64,000 nucleotides of DNA, taken from the NCBI GenBank assembly GCA_963920705.1, contig OY987226.1, forward strand, positions 7,814,501-7,878,500. Direction: 5' to 3'. Position 1 is the stretch's first letter. Each line of letters begins with the position of its first letter. The stretch is from Odiellus spinosus (taxonomy: Eukaryota > Arthropoda > Arachnida > Opiliones > Phalangiidae). Below, piece by piece: positions 23,524 through 36,540 of the stretch. The translations under genes and the position numbers were made by a program. The notes under the pieces are model-generated. The model searched no databases. It was not told the origin of the DNA and saw only the letters and a program-made list of their open reading frames with translations.

Positions 23524-25994
23524 TTACTGTTTTAGTGGCCCTCTATTTGGTAGCCAATAAGAGAAGAGCAGGGTTCCACGATGAGGTTTTTGTAGTGTAG
23601 AAGTAAATTGATTTAATTAACTTTTAAGCTTCAAAAATAAACAAATCATTTAATTTAAAAGATTTCTTTTTGGATAGAAAAAGAAAAAAAAAAAAAAAAA
23701 CATGTGGCGGAAATTTCGTATGGGAACTAAACTCTCCGGTTTTTGATCCATATCCCTTGAAATGAACTTTAAAGAGGCCTCTTTTTGCCGCAAACAAAAA
23801 TTCATTCTCACGTTCTCATGTTAAGTAAGCCCCCTTTTTTTGGCCAAATAATTTTAGACGGCCCGTTAAAGTTAAGGTACAATGACTCTGCGGTAAAGTT
23901 GCGGAACTTGTCTAGAAAAAGAGATTCTTTTAACTAAATCCAAATTTTTTTTTAATCCCGGTAGTATCCTATACTTTTGAAACACCAAAGTAAACATGGA
24001 ATAGAACTTTTTTTGTTGTTAGTGTTCCGATTGAAGATAAAACGTCAAGGGAAATTTATCTCAAAATGAATATTTAAAATTGATTAGCTTCAAAGGAAAG
24101 TTCACGTAGTTCTATAATTAAAGGATAGGTCTCTTAATAATAATTGTAGTTTTAGCTAAGAACAAATTCTAGGAGAGCTCAAATATAACCCTCAAATGAT
24201 CACAAATTCATCCAAATCGGCCCACAAATAAGAAAATTATTAAATTTTGAAGTTCAATAAATCGTCTGTTGTGTTTTCGTCCAGTGAAAAGCAATTATTA
24301 AGCTTTCCAATATATGATAAATAATGATTTTCACTAGACATGTCCTTAAAAATATTAAATTTATTCATCATTCAAAATATAAAGATAGAGAAATATCTGA
24401 AAGGTATTATTTTTAAATTAAAAATAAGTGAAGCTGATAAAACACGTTTTTAATTAATTTCTCTCACTCTCAAACCTTCGTAACTTTTCAAACTGCGCAC
24501 TGAAAAGAATAGAATCGCGAAATATAGAGTAAGTTGAAACGCGTATACGTTTAAGCTCAGCTCCCGGGTCCATCCTCGAATGAAAATTTCAAATTTTCAA
24601 GCCACCTGTGCCTTTCCTGATTTTTCTCTATACAAAGATATCAGTTTTTTTTTTTTTACTGCCAAAAAGGGTTCCTACAATCTCTTCAAAAATATGAAAC
24701 CTAGCTAGCCAAACAAAAAATCGCTTCTGCCCCTTCAAAATGTGGAAATTGCTACTATAGCGACTTAGACCTTTTCTATCCTTGGCCTTTTAGTTCACTG
24801 TAAAAAAAAAATAAACCCCAGTGTATATTTTATTTCAAATTGAATTTGCAATAGATATAAAAGTAGAATTTCCTTATATTTTTTTATATACAAAATAAGC
24901 TGAGATTGCTTTAGATTTAAGTACTGTAAACTCTTGGTGATATTGACTATAGTTGGACGCTTGCTTTAAGAGAAAAGTCGTTATTTACTCTAGAGCAAGA
25001 AAAACGTTTTAGGTCTATTCGTTTTTTTTTTCTTTTATTTTCAACAAATAACAGTGTTGGCCCCTTTTGAAAGATTCTTTACAACTTCTGGGCTTCTTTC
25101 TTTTACTATAAAATAGTAGTGCATTTTTTATTTTTCGAACGGTTTCTCAGTTTAGTAAGAGACAGCTTGGAAACTTTAGTTTTTATATACTAATGTAGCA
25201 TTTGGATTTACCGAATACCGGATTTTTTTTTCTTCTTCAAGATACTAAAGGTTTAAAGATACTAGGCAAGATTTAGAGCTAAAACCGTGTATATTTCTTA
25301 TTTATAATCTTAACATTTAGTTGAAGTTGTCCGTCTTTTGGGTACTCTGTAAGGATGAATTGATGAAATTTACCAGGTTTTAAGTTTTTAGAACATACAA
25401 AGAAAAGATAGAGGTGATAGTTTAGAACGTATTAAAAATATATAACTGATTTTCAAGTACCAAAATTGAGAACATATTACAATTTAACACAACATAAAGT
25501 TTCACGGTTAGATTTTTAAGAATATGAAGTCCCCTGAAGTCATCGTTAAGGGATATAGTTATTTTTGTTACTTTTTGGCAATTTTAATAGTTTTTTGTAA
25601 TGATTAAAATTACAAATACGAGATTAATTAACGATATCACCCTTGTCTATGGTTTTCATAAACTTGAACAGTTTAGTTTTCAAATTTCATGAAAAAATAA
25701 TGATTGCGATTTGAATAAAAGCCTAAATATTAACACTTTATAATAATTATAATAACCTAAAATAAAAAGTAACTTACCGATAGAAATGGTTAAAATATCG
25801 TTCCACAAAATTTTGCGTTTTCTTCTTTGTAGTGAAATTTTGCAAAGTCCTCAGTCCGAGTGGAAATAACTACAGAAACAAGAAAAAAATATATTTCGAT
25901 GAGATTTTTTTAAATAATATATGAAAAGCGATGGAAAAGACCAGTTCTAAGTCTTAAATCTCTACCACAAATAATTATATACAAAGTCAATCAC
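23524..25994. other. non-coding stretch
   Basis: AT-rich sequence with A or T homopolymers near 23683-23700 and 24645-24657. No gene, array or foldback is recognised in about 2.4 kb. Confidence 0.5.
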
Positions 25995-26326
25995 TTTATT
26001 CAATGAAAGTAAACAGCGCCACGTAACCAAATAGCCCATTACTTAAAACTAGCCAAAAAAGTCATCACCCCTGTCTAGCTCGAGTGATTTGGACTCTTCC
26101 TCGATATTTTGAGTAGGGAGAAAGGGACGGAATACTCGGTCCGCGCTTGGGTATATTGTCTTCCCCTACAACTCCAGAATTTCTCTGAAGAGTGGCGCTT
26201 CCCATTTCACTATTTACACCGTGTGCGGCCGCTAGAGTGTTTCGAATCGGAATCTGCCGGTACTTATACCTGGACCTTTGCTGATAGGATTAAGCTACGG
26301 GGCGTTGTTTACTTTTATGGAATAAA
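25995..26326. mobile_element. TIR element, family D, copy 1 (about 330 bp)
   Basis: The left end TTTATTCAATGAAAGTAAAC and the right end are imperfect inverted repeats, continued inward by GCGCC..CGTA-type sequence. The interior is homologous in reverse orientation to 43970-44160, and partly to 63060-63205. Shared strings include AAAAAGTCATCACCC and TATATTGTCTTCC. A 74-codon open frame inside is not supported as a gene because it is not conserved between copies. Confidence 0.75.
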
Positions 26327-26339
26327 TTCATAGACCTTT

Positions 26340-26659
26340 GGCAAGAATCCATTCAGGTTCCGTAAGAATATGGGAGCATAGCTTTAGCCTCTGGTACCAT
26401 CCTCCCAAACTTTGTAACAAAAGTTCGTCTGCAATTTTCGCAACATTTGTACTCTTAGATCTTTTTTCGGTCGGCTCCATTTTTATTACCCAAAATATTA
26501 TGTCAAGGTCGTTAGTGGCCCGGGTTAATAATAGATGTCAGGAGCGATTTACTTGAAAAATCGATTTGAAGCGGACGAACTTTTGCTACAAAGTTTGGGA
26601 GGATGGTTATTGAATCGCGGCCCTCCCATATTCTTATGGAGCCTAAATGGATTCTTGCC
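26340..26659. mobile_element. 320-bp foldback element
   Basis: It begins GGCAAGAATCCATT and ends with the reverse complement GGATTCTTGCC. Arms of over 100 bp include AAGAATATGGGA and ACCATCCTCCCAAACTTTGT and their complements. TTT lies at both borders, so a 3-bp target duplication is possible. It abuts the family D element at 26326 with only 13 bp between. Confidence 0.8.
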
Positions 26660-27537
26660 TTTGGTATATATTATTCTAGAGAAGTTGCGCGGATTAACTC
26701 TCACAATATTGAATTTGATAGATGTTAAAAGTAGTTTTTCCCGAATTCAAATCTTGGTCACGAATATATTCTTTAAACATAACATCCCCCGCTTATCTTC
26801 AGTATACTTTCAAGTTGATAACTTACGATACTAGTCTCCCTTGTCAATCAATGCTACTCGATTCCGCTTCTCGAGTTTTCAAGCATGAATAAAAATCAAT
26901 CATATTTTGACTCCCATTTTGACTCCCACTATATTTCAACATAAATCCATAGTACATATTTCAAACTATAACTATAACTAAAACTAAATTCAAAATACAT
27001 GGTAAACGGCTTTATCTTCGGTAATATTTTACTTTGAAATATTCTGATGTATAAAGTTTTTATCGGAAAGGGAAACGCTTTGAAGAGTGAGTCTATGGGG
27101 TTCACCCTTCTTTTTTTGGATATGAAATTTTGCAGCGCCGACACGCGAGATTCCGTAGAGACCTTTTCATTTTTTATTCTTTTTTTTTTATTATTTTTAG
27201 AATAAAACTTGTATTTTTGAGAGAGGGTAGAGTTATACGAATGTCAGCTAAAACCACTATTAAAGGATATATTTACTATTCACCCTAGCTTTCTAAATGT
27301 AATAATGAATGCGACTGTTTGCCGGGTACTACAGGATTTTGTAATAATATTTCTCCCGTGACACAATGGGTTCCTATTTTTTGTTCCTTATTTTTTATTA
27401 GATGTCTGATTCAATTGATTATTGATTCTGATATTTGAATTTATAAGTTTTGTAGAGTTTTGATTTTGCGAGGAGGTCAATCGAGGTGAAGGAAAACACA
27501 GTTTCGAAAAGCAATGGTACCTAGCTATCAAAAACTA
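26660..27537. other. non-coding stretch
   Basis: Contains a direct TTTTGACTCCCA duplication near 26909-26934 and ACTATAACTA repeats near 26965. No gene recognised. Confidence 0.5.
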
Positions 27538-27800
27538 CGGTCACACTAGCATTTCTTAATCGATTTGAAACGGTAAAATCAAAGCGATATTCAAATCGCC
27601 AGGAATCGTTTTAAGAGTCACGTGTTCACGCATTATCTTTACAAATCGATTTATTGTAGCTTCATCTATCGGTTGTTGAAACCGAATCGGTATGAAACTG
27701 GTTCCCGAAGCAGTTTTGAGAAATCGAATCTAATCGATTCGAGAAAAGACGGTTTTCCGTTCACACGACTAAAGCGAAACGTTTTGAAAATGTTTAAAGA
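27538..27800. repeat. dispersed repeat of about 260 bp, related to 15209 and 58318
   Basis: The left part (27560-27602) resembles 15217-15260, sharing ACGGTAAAATCAAA. The right part matches 58318 in the string ACTGGTTCCCGAAGCAGTT, and again in TTCACACGACT further on. It carries several ATCGATT and TTTGAAACGG strings. No open frame of interest. It is likely a MITE, with the other loci being deleted copies. Confidence 0.55.
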
Positions 27801-28926
27801 ACCTTAGAACAACACTACAAAGCTCAGAAATGAATATTAATAAAATACAGTAATTTCATTTTTTATTTCATTTTATCATATTTCATTTCATTAATTTATT
27901 TCATTAGCTTTTGGTTCTAATTCCAAAAACCCTTGCAGCTCGTCTCAAACTCCAATTAAACCTTGACTTTCGATTATGTGAACACTTGATAAATGATTAA
28001 ATCAGATATTTAAAAGGCTTTAAATTATTAATTTGTTAAAGGGGCCTAATTAATTAATTTCAATCCTCCTAAATCGGTTAGTAATTTTTAAAATAATGAA
28101 GTGGAATGTAATTTCTAAATTCCAATTCAAAATATAATTATAATCAAAACTTTTCAGTCTAGACACGTTTGAACTGGGCAATTTCAGGCATAACTGTTGC
28201 TAAGGTCATCGTTCACGCATTCCATATAAGATATGAAATTTAATCATTTACTGATATCCATTTTCACGATATACCCCATGACCTAAGTTTTAAAGCGATC
28301 CATTATATAGCAAGAAAAAAAAAAACTACTGACTGATTGAAAATTTGAAAAGCAAGAAAAGTTTATCTATATATGTTCGCGTAAGAATTAACTCTTCTAT
28401 ATATCTCCCTTTAGAAAAAGATTTGAAAGATTTGAAGAAAAACACCCGAGTTTAAGAGTTTTGCATTAATCTCGTTGTTAAATCTCGAATTTTAAATTTG
28501 AAGCTACCGCCGCTAAATTTCTGTTCAAGTACAATTTACATTGTAGTGAAAGTAGTAGCGATTTAATACGCAACGTTAAAACCTCACAAGATAAAAATAG
28601 TTCTTGAACAATGAAGTAAAAGGTATCTTTTTAAAATGATGAAGGAATTTTCTGGCGGAGAAGATGCTTTGAAGGTCGAGATGAAACCACGCAGATAAGA
28701 GATATGTTTAAAGATTATGGAAGAACGTTGCCGATAACCAATGGGTTCCGAGAAAGATCCTTTATCGGAGAGAAATTGTGAAATTTAATAACTCTTATCT
28801 TTTTGACATTCATTTTAACTATTTTTAGAGTAGTTTTAAGTTCTTGAATCCTAGTTCAAGTGTTGTTGGCAATGATTACTTTCTTAGAACTCTATTCGGT
28901 TTGACATTGTGTTTTAATCCGCCTAA
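27801..28926. other. non-coding stretch
   Basis: AT-rich DNA, including a TTTCATTT-rich section near 27850-27905. No gene recognised. Confidence 0.5.
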
Positions 28927-29080
28927 TACCATTTTCAGACGAGGTGTAACTAGCCGGTTTAATCAGATTTAACCATGGTTTATTCAAAATTAACCGTGGT
29001 TTATTGAACTGAAAAGGCTATGTAAACCTCGGTTAAATCTGATTAAACCACGGCTAATTACGCCTCGTCTGAAGAGGGTA
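28927..29080. mobile_element. 150-bp TA-flanked palindromic MITE, copy 2
   Basis: The element (28929-29078) is the same length and orientation as the copy at 23372 and differs from it at only a handful of bases. TA flanks both ends. The lone string TACCCTTTTCAGAC at 45023-45036 looks like a third, isolated terminus. Confidence 0.85.
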
Positions 29081-31746
29081 TTACGTTTCCACATCACAAC
29101 GTAAACTCTTGAACAGAAGAAGTACATGAAACCAACCTTTCATATAATTTAATCATGTTAAACTCTTGAATAATTTTAGTTTAGTTAAAGTATGGCTTCA
29201 CGTACCCAAAACAAATTTGTTTTACCAATTTTAAAATTAAATAATGATACTTCTTTGTTTGAAATTACTAATTCTACTACGGGCTCCTAGACGTAAAACG
29301 ATTAGTTTAATAAATTAAAATATGGACTGATCCTTTTTAAAAATCTATATTTAGTAATTAATATATTTGTTAGGCCAGTTTGTTTATCGAAGAACTGAAA
29401 CGTCATTAATAATGATTTTCTCAACGCCCTATCGCGGAGACAGGAAATAATTCATGCGTAGACAACAGGTCCTGTTCTAGTCACTATCAGAGAAACTTGA
29501 ACTTCTAGTTTTAAGGGAAAATTGGATATGCATATTATAACAACCCTTTTACAGCAAACTTATTGATCTTGGTAATGAACTTTAGAAATTTATTAAAATA
29601 AACAAATTATTACCTAAACCTTGAAGGGATGTTTTGAACATACTAGTTCCTTTTCAACCCTTGGAGATACAGTTTCAACCCAAATATAAACTATTTTTCG
29701 AAGCAGCAGGTAGTTTCTTGTATCTACCCGATTTATTAACGCCAAGGTTTAATCTCAACGAGAGAATTATTCCTGTGTATTGTTAATCCATGATTTCCAA
29801 CTCCACATTGGCTGTTTGTATTAAGCCTCTTTGAGCACATATACTGTTTGGCTATGGTATACCAAATTTTAATTAATCTAGACTTACTCCTACGTAGGTG
29901 CATGCATGTATTTAGTTTGTCTAAAGATAACACGTTTGTATATTGTTTGTATCACGTGAAGGGAGAATGAAGTAGGACATCTGATTTTCAATCGATTTCT
30001 CATAATTTCCTTATCTTTAAAAAAAGACGAGTTCACTAAAAATTATTTACTATCCATAGTTGAAAGCTAAAAGCGTAATTTAAAACCACAGACATTTAAA
30101 TAATTAGTTCAAGTCTAATTACAATCGAGAGTTTGATTGCTTCACAATATGGGTGGACAAGCATGGCACTCAGACTGTTCTAAATTGATTACATAAGTGC
30201 ATGATTACATTACCAAAGTATGCAATTTGTTACGGAGTCTGGTGTACAGATTTTACGAAAGTGATTGGCTCGTCAAATATTTTAATTGCAAAGATGCGAT
30301 TAATACAATTATAAGTATAATGATATCGTTGTAAGTCACCAAATACTTAATTTATCAGTTTCACCATCTCTTTTGACATCTAAAAACATTACGTACTAAT
30401 CGTGTAGATGCTAAATTAATTTGAATATTTGAAAGGGTCGAGAGTAACCTCGGGAGCAAACCTTTCGACTAGACAATGAGAGATAGGGTGTTAATAACTG
30501 CCTCGCATCCACAATGCACGCGTCGAGTGGTTAAACGCGACACGCGACTCTGCAGCATTGTACGTATATTACATATACATAACTGGGTCAAGTACTTTAC
30601 GTAATCACAAAACTGCCAGTTGTGCCTTTCCCCACTTTTATCCATGCCAGCACCACACCAAATAACAATATATTCCGTTCCAATTAGATCTCTTCGTATA
30701 TGCCGGTGAACTCAACGCCTATTCACCCCGCCCCTCCCCCTTCTCACTCTCTGTCGCTCTCTCTCTAGCTTGCTCGGGTGCTTAATTTGGAATTCAAAAC
30801 CTGAAATCAGCTTTATTGGAATCGGATAAATAACCCTTACATTAAGGTAGTCGCTGAAATACGAAACAAAAAATGAATATTCATCATATAGCCTTATTTA
30901 AAACTTACTTGCAAACAAAAGTGTGACACTTTACCACCAGGTTTCTATTTTGATCGCTAGTTTATGTTATTCATATTTAAGATAGGTGTCCATTGTCAGT
31001 AGTCGAAGCCGCTATCAAAAACCTCTCATTAGTCTTTAGGAGCATATCCTACTTACGTTCATTAGCTTACTTCTGGGAAAGAAGGGAACAAACAGGCTAC
31101 ATTAAATGCAAGAAACGTTTTCCCATTTTAGTTCCCAAATAGCTGTTAGCCAGTGTATTAATAAATACAAGCTCTAGCACTTAGTGAAAGTGAGACTAAA
31201 CATGGCCCGCGCGTTACTTCACTACTTCACCAAATACATTATCGCCGTCTCTCCTTTACTTTTCTCCCTAGTGTACATTTACCGTTATGTTATATATAAA
31301 ATATAAGCTTTTTTTTATTTATCCAATATTGTGATTTTTCATGTTGAATCTGAACCAAAGACTATAAACGACTGTAATGTTTGCTAAAGGAATATAGCTT
31401 TACAAAGGTTGTAATATTGGGTTTGTTGCTATCTTCTAGTGAAATGTGGTATATGATTCGTTTTAGCGCTGGAATGCTATGTATTCAAGAGTATAGTGAG
31501 ATTAATTAAGTATTTAAAGTACGTTGGGTGTTACTGGAAACCTAATATTGCTTCGTGTTGAATATTCGAAGTGGGACGAACGGCATTTGTGTGGAATGTC
31601 ATTATTGGAGTTAACATTAGCAGCCTTTTACCGCAGTTGATGAATGTTTTTATCATCGTAAAGAAATATTTTACACACAATTTTATCATTGGCATTGAGG
31701 ATACGTTAAAGGGGAAGTAAAAGGTTTTTAAATTGTGAAAAAATTG
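29081..31746. other. non-coding stretch with one MITE-like end
   Basis: At 29960 the string AGGGAGAATGA begins a segment whose next 30 bases, including TTTTCAATCGATT, resemble the left arm of the palindrome at 12840. No partner arm is found. CT-rich sequence lies at 30735-30770. No gene recognised. Confidence 0.4.
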
Positions 31747-31787
31747 TACTAGATGGCGTTGAAACTCGTCTCTTAAAAATATTTTCA
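31747..31787. repeat. second copy of the short repeat at 22857
   Basis: Shares TACTAGATGGCGTT and CTCTTAAAAATAT with 22857-22897, in the same orientation. Confidence 0.5.
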
Positions 31788-32917
31788 GTAACTCATTAAA
31801 TTTAATCGATTGTAATCGAACCAGAGTTATTAGAGTAACAATAACATTTGAAGAAAGTCTAATTACGTTCAGCCATTAGTTTATTAATTAAACCATTATT
31901 TAAATACTTCAATTATTCTAGTTTTAAATCGTGGAAACCTTTTTTCCTTCGGAGTTTTAGTTTTTTGTAACAAGTTGACAAAATCACCATAAATTTTGAA
32001 TTAACTACCTACTTTCCCGTTAAAATATTATATTTTTCAAGTTCTAATACCTCGAGGTTTTGGATCTAACGAAGCTAAAGAGGCCAAAATAGAAATCTAT
32101 CCTTTCCCCCAAAATCAGCACATTATTTTTATACTCATTTCTTAAAGTTCAAAAAGTCATCTTACGAAGTCACTAAAATTAGGAATTATTTTAGAAATTT
32201 CTATATAACGCTTGATTGAACCCCGCCAAGAGAGAATATTCGTCTCTAAATCTTATTTAAATCAAGCTTAAATATTTGAAATATAAAAAAATTCTGACTT
32301 GACATATCTTAAATTTGGTTATATAAATTTTGGAAAATTTTCAAATCCCTTCCAAAATTACGTTTGTGGGTAAAAAAGATGCGAAGAAAAAAAAGTATAT
32401 ATATATAAATTATTCAAGATTTTTTGCAACGAAACAATTTTCTATGTAAGTCCGCGTGTATATATAGACAATTTCCTTGCCTTTCCCCCTAAACATATTA
32501 TAAACTAGACAGTTTTTTCTCTCTATTCCTTGTAAAATACTTGGGCACCCCAATTTTCCTCCTCTTAATCCGAAAAAATATAGAAAATCACGTCACCATC
32601 TAAACAGGCCAGCAATTCAGCAGTTTTTATTTTCTTATTCATTCTTAGAGGGTAGAATCTCCCCCATCTAGACTAAAATGTACATGGAGGTTGGAGGGGC
32701 TTCTCTGTGGGGTTCATTCAAAAGGAAAATGCCCTCAAAGAAGAAGAAAAAAAATAATATAATAAAATGAAGACAAAAGTTTAGTGAGTAAAAAACATTG
32801 CTTGAAGATGCACCGTTGTTAAAACTAGACTTAATGTATTTCTCAAGTAAAAGTCTCGCGAATTCTGGTTTCTGTTGCCTAGCTGTTTTTAAATGCTACA
32901 TTTTAGCCAACAACAGG
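31788..32917. other. non-coding stretch
   Basis: AT-rich DNA with no recognised structure. Confidence 0.5.
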
Positions 32918-33245
32918 AGTCATACAAACCAGGAAAACCTGGAAACACATGGAAATAAGTTATAGGCTAGAAATATCAGTGAAATTCAGGGAAATTTGAG
33001 GTTTGGGCATATTTGGTCTAAATGGGTTGTATCATCAAATATTCTAAAAAGCACTCCAGGGTGTCATAATGTTATTACTCTATTTCATTGACAGAAGTGG
33101 GTGTGGGTAATAATTAAAAAATGGTTACGAAGAATGAACCAGTGAGGCGAGAAAAAAATTTAAATTAAAAGTGGATATTAGTCTTGGATCTGGAAATTTG
33201 AAGGAAATATTTGGGAAAAAAACCTGGAAATTTCAGGGAAATCGG
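32918..33245. mobile_element. decayed hAT-like MITE remnant
   Basis: The ends carry ACCAGGAAAACCTGGAAAC on the left and AACCTGGAAATTTCAGGGAA on the right. The interior has repeated TCAGGGAAATT-type strings. This composition matches the hAT-like element at 11769, which is rich in GTCAGGGAATTT and ACCTGGAAAA. The terminal GTTGCCACA motif is not recognised, so this is a diverged or truncated relative. Confidence 0.45.
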
Positions 33246-33965
33246 TTTCTCAAAGGTTTTATGTACTCTTTCACAGAAACTGCGCCATGTAGTTTCAATC
33301 AAGTGATATAAGTAATAACGAAATTGGTAAATTGCTCAACAAACTTGCTTACTTTGAAATTTAACACTCGACACTTAAATTTTTATTCCAGTCAAGGTTG
33401 CATACATCTTTATCAATTGGTTAGTTTCGTTAGTCTGGATACCTAAATCTAACAGTTATATTATCACGAGACAGTCGAGACTATTCCTTTAATAAACTTT
33501 TACGCAGTAAGATTAGTTAGTTTCGAAAATGGCGCAAACTATGATTGGTGTCTGATTATAAATAAGACGCGAGGAATTTTTTTCAAGGGATTTTATTTGG
33601 AAACGAATGCCAGTCAGGGTGTACGGTGGTTTAGATTTCGTTGCTGCGTAAAATAAGGAGGGAAAAAAACCCCCAAAAACATAATATAAATCGGATTTAA
33701 TTTTTTCTTCCACTCAGATTTTTCTTTTCGTTTCTCTCCTCTTCTTTTTTTTTTTTATAAAAAAAAATGAATTATCTTTCCTTCCAATTGACGACTTTAA
33801 TTTTTCGCTTAAAGCTCGAGGGTCTGAGATATTAAAGAGAAACTAAAATTACTTTTAATCGATTACAATTATTATTGTAAAAAAAATTAAATATATAATG
33901 TAATGAAAACCGCGATCCTTAGGGGGCAAGAGCAATTATAGTTTCAGCGAGGTTCAGAGCACTCT
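33246..33965. other. non-coding stretch
   Basis: AT-rich DNA with a T run near 33743-33756. No gene recognised. Confidence 0.5.
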
Positions 33966-34070
33966 AAAGCCGGATTCACACAGGTCTCTTTTCACGCGTT
34001 ACGAGCTCATGCGTCATTTTTGGTCGCGCGAGCTTGAAACGCGTGAAAATACGACTGTGTGTACGGCTTT
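33966..34070. mobile_element. 105-bp foldback MITE
   Basis: The arms AAAGCCGGATTCACACAGG / CTGTGTGTACGGCTTT and the inner TTTTCACGCGTT / AACGCGTGAAAA are inverted around a CG-rich centre. The GCCGGATTCACAC start resembles the foldback at 15985. Confidence 0.75.
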
Positions 34071-34774
34071 TTGCTTCAGTGGAATTCGTTGTAAGTCTCG
34101 TATCCACGCTCAAAATGGGGCATTTTTCATTACACGTTAGTTTTCATTTTAATACGATCTAAAGCTAATGAAATATTAAGATTAACCGTACTATATAAAC
34201 CTATAATTTGGTAGAAAATGTCCTTTAAAATTCTATAATTTTTTCCAGGGGAATCCTATTTTATTAAAAATTTCTGTGAACGGCTTTAGGTACTGATTTT
34301 GTTGAAAATAGAATTGTTGTAGAACTTAGCCTAATATAATATCGGTTCCTTCTAGGATTTAATGCGCTCGTTGAAGCTATCTAATAAATATTTAATTAAA
34401 CTTAAAATATTTCGGATTAAGGGCTTTCACGTGCAAGGCCGTGCATATATGAAAGCAATTTATCGACTAGCTGTAACACTTAAACCCATCATTGCGTGAT
34501 TCATGTTTTCTAACACACTTTTCACAAACTTGCCAACACTTTTTGTACTTTAAAATTAAACCATCGTTTTCAGCGGGTCAAGTTCTATAAATTGAAGTGG
34601 TTTCCATAGATCTATGAAGAGGCTGTGTCCCAAAAAGGCCTAAAATGTAATTTTCCTCCCGTCACCCGCTGTTCAGGTGGTCCTAATATTAACCCTTGCC
34701 AGTATGGCTATATCAAAATAAGTGGCATATATATCATCCGTTACACTTTTGGGACCTTAAACGATTCTCCGGTA
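34071..34774. other. non-coding stretch
   Basis: AT-rich DNA with nothing recognised. Confidence 0.5.
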
Positions 34775-34801
34775 TTTTTTTTTTTTTTTTTTTTTTTTTT
34801 T
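34775..34801 (-). repeat. 27-base T tract (A tail on the minus strand)
   Basis: An uninterrupted T run. On the minus strand it would be an A tail of a sequence lying at 34802 and beyond, which is GC-richer than its surroundings. No target duplication or SINE promoter boxes could be shown, so a retroposon origin is only possible. Confidence 0.35.
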
Positions 34802-36540
34802 CACGTTGGATGTGGGAGGGGGTGCTTAATTACCGCAAAGTATTTTACCTTCTACCGCTTGGGGATCCGCTAACTATTTAGACTGGATGGTAATAAACCC
34901 TCCCATCGGGAGCGTTGCGAGAGGTCATCAAAAGAAAGAAGCCCTCGCGTAGGTGGAAAAGTAGGAGGAAGCACGTAAAGCGGACACGCCGGGTCACGCG
35001 ATATTCCACGTACACTATACTATACTCCTGTTCCATAGCGGTTTTATAAAACTATTTTTCATTCTATGTTGCTATAACATTATGTATTATTCCGCCTCAT
35101 CATTCACTATTTTGCAAACTACTTTTGAAGAAATGTGTACAACCACCAGTCTTATAATAAACGACATAACTGTCCCTTTCTCGGACACGCCTACTTTTGA
35201 CTTTTCGAAGTCCCCACCCACACCCCACACAAAAGACCATTTCCGATTACGAAACCCAAAAAGGGCAAGAATGTGTCTGCGTGTTGCAATTATAACATCG
35301 AGTTTAAAAATATATTTTTATATACAGCTACGTACTCGTGATTAAATATTTGATGATGATAATTTCAAAATTATTTAATTTTGCAACATACGCCCATGGC
35401 TTTACCTTTGAATGTCGACTATGAATTCAATTTTTCACCTTAAAAATACTCATGATATTGTGTTTAATATTCAAAGTTTATTAATTTCCATAATATATTA
35501 ATTATATGTTCAGTGCTCTTTACATCACTTGATAAGTCCAGAAATTAGTTACAAGTCAACAAAATTTATTAGTATTTTAATATATGTAAGGTAAGGTTAG
35601 GTTTATTGTATTTTGTTAAATATTAGCTTCTATTTTCGCTTTGACTTTTTTTACCCCATCTTTTATTACCCAGATTACACATCTGCGAAACTCTCTATTC
35701 ATATTCGCGGAACTAATTTAGTCATTGATAACCTGACAACCATAGTGGGGCGTTGATTACTTAATATTCGCCCAGTTTATGAGTAATGACTGGCCACTCA
35801 ACCAAATCACGACGTAATAATATCTGTCCATTTAGATTAAATAAAAAATATCCAATATGAAGGCACCGCAAAAATTGTGAAAAATATTAAAGCCCCCTAA
35901 TCCCCGTGGTGCCAAAATTTTTTAACTACGAAAATATACCACAGTCAAAGACTAGAGCGCGATATTCCTCGACTTCTCTCTAAAAGCATAAATATTTTAG
36001 TTACTTGGAATTCGAGATACATGCTTTTGGTTTAAAAGTTAATATGCACAGCACGAGTGGATTAATTTAAAATATTTTTGATAAAGTCAATTTTAATTAG
36101 AAGTTTTACTGTCAGGTAAATTAGGAAAATAATAAACTTCAGTTTAAAGTCACAAAATCTGATTGAGGGGCGTAAGCTTTCTGTAAGAGGGCAAACTGGA
36201 TTATAAAGGGGTAAAACCAAATTTTATTTGAGAGAGCAGGATTTATATTTTAGGAGGTATTGAACCCTGTGCCCCCCCCCCCCCCGTGGCTGCTAATCTG
36301 TCATCGAAATTAATTTAATCAAATTTGCTTTATTTAAATTTATAATGATTAACTATATTGCTTTCAAATCGTGAGATCGTCGTTATTTTACATGAAATAC
36401 TTTTAAATTTGAGATAATTGTTTAATTTCTCAGATACGTAATTGAAATTAAGTTTTTACTGAAACTAATGATTAATAAGTTACGTGTATTTTACGTTCAA
36501 GTAAAGAGTTCTTCCCTTTTACTACAGTACAATTTCATCG
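34802..36540. other. non-coding stretch with a dispersed repeat and a C tract
   Basis: Holds one of three copies of a GTATTAxTCCGCC motif block (35077-35119), an AAGGTTAGGTTT string at 35593 and a run of 14 C at 36272-36285. Open frames up to 87 codons here have no recognised domain. Confidence 0.45.
36272..36285. repeat. C14 homopolymer
   Basis: The only long C/G homopolymer in an AT-rich region. On the minus strand it is a G14 run that could form a quadruplex. Confidence 0.9.
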
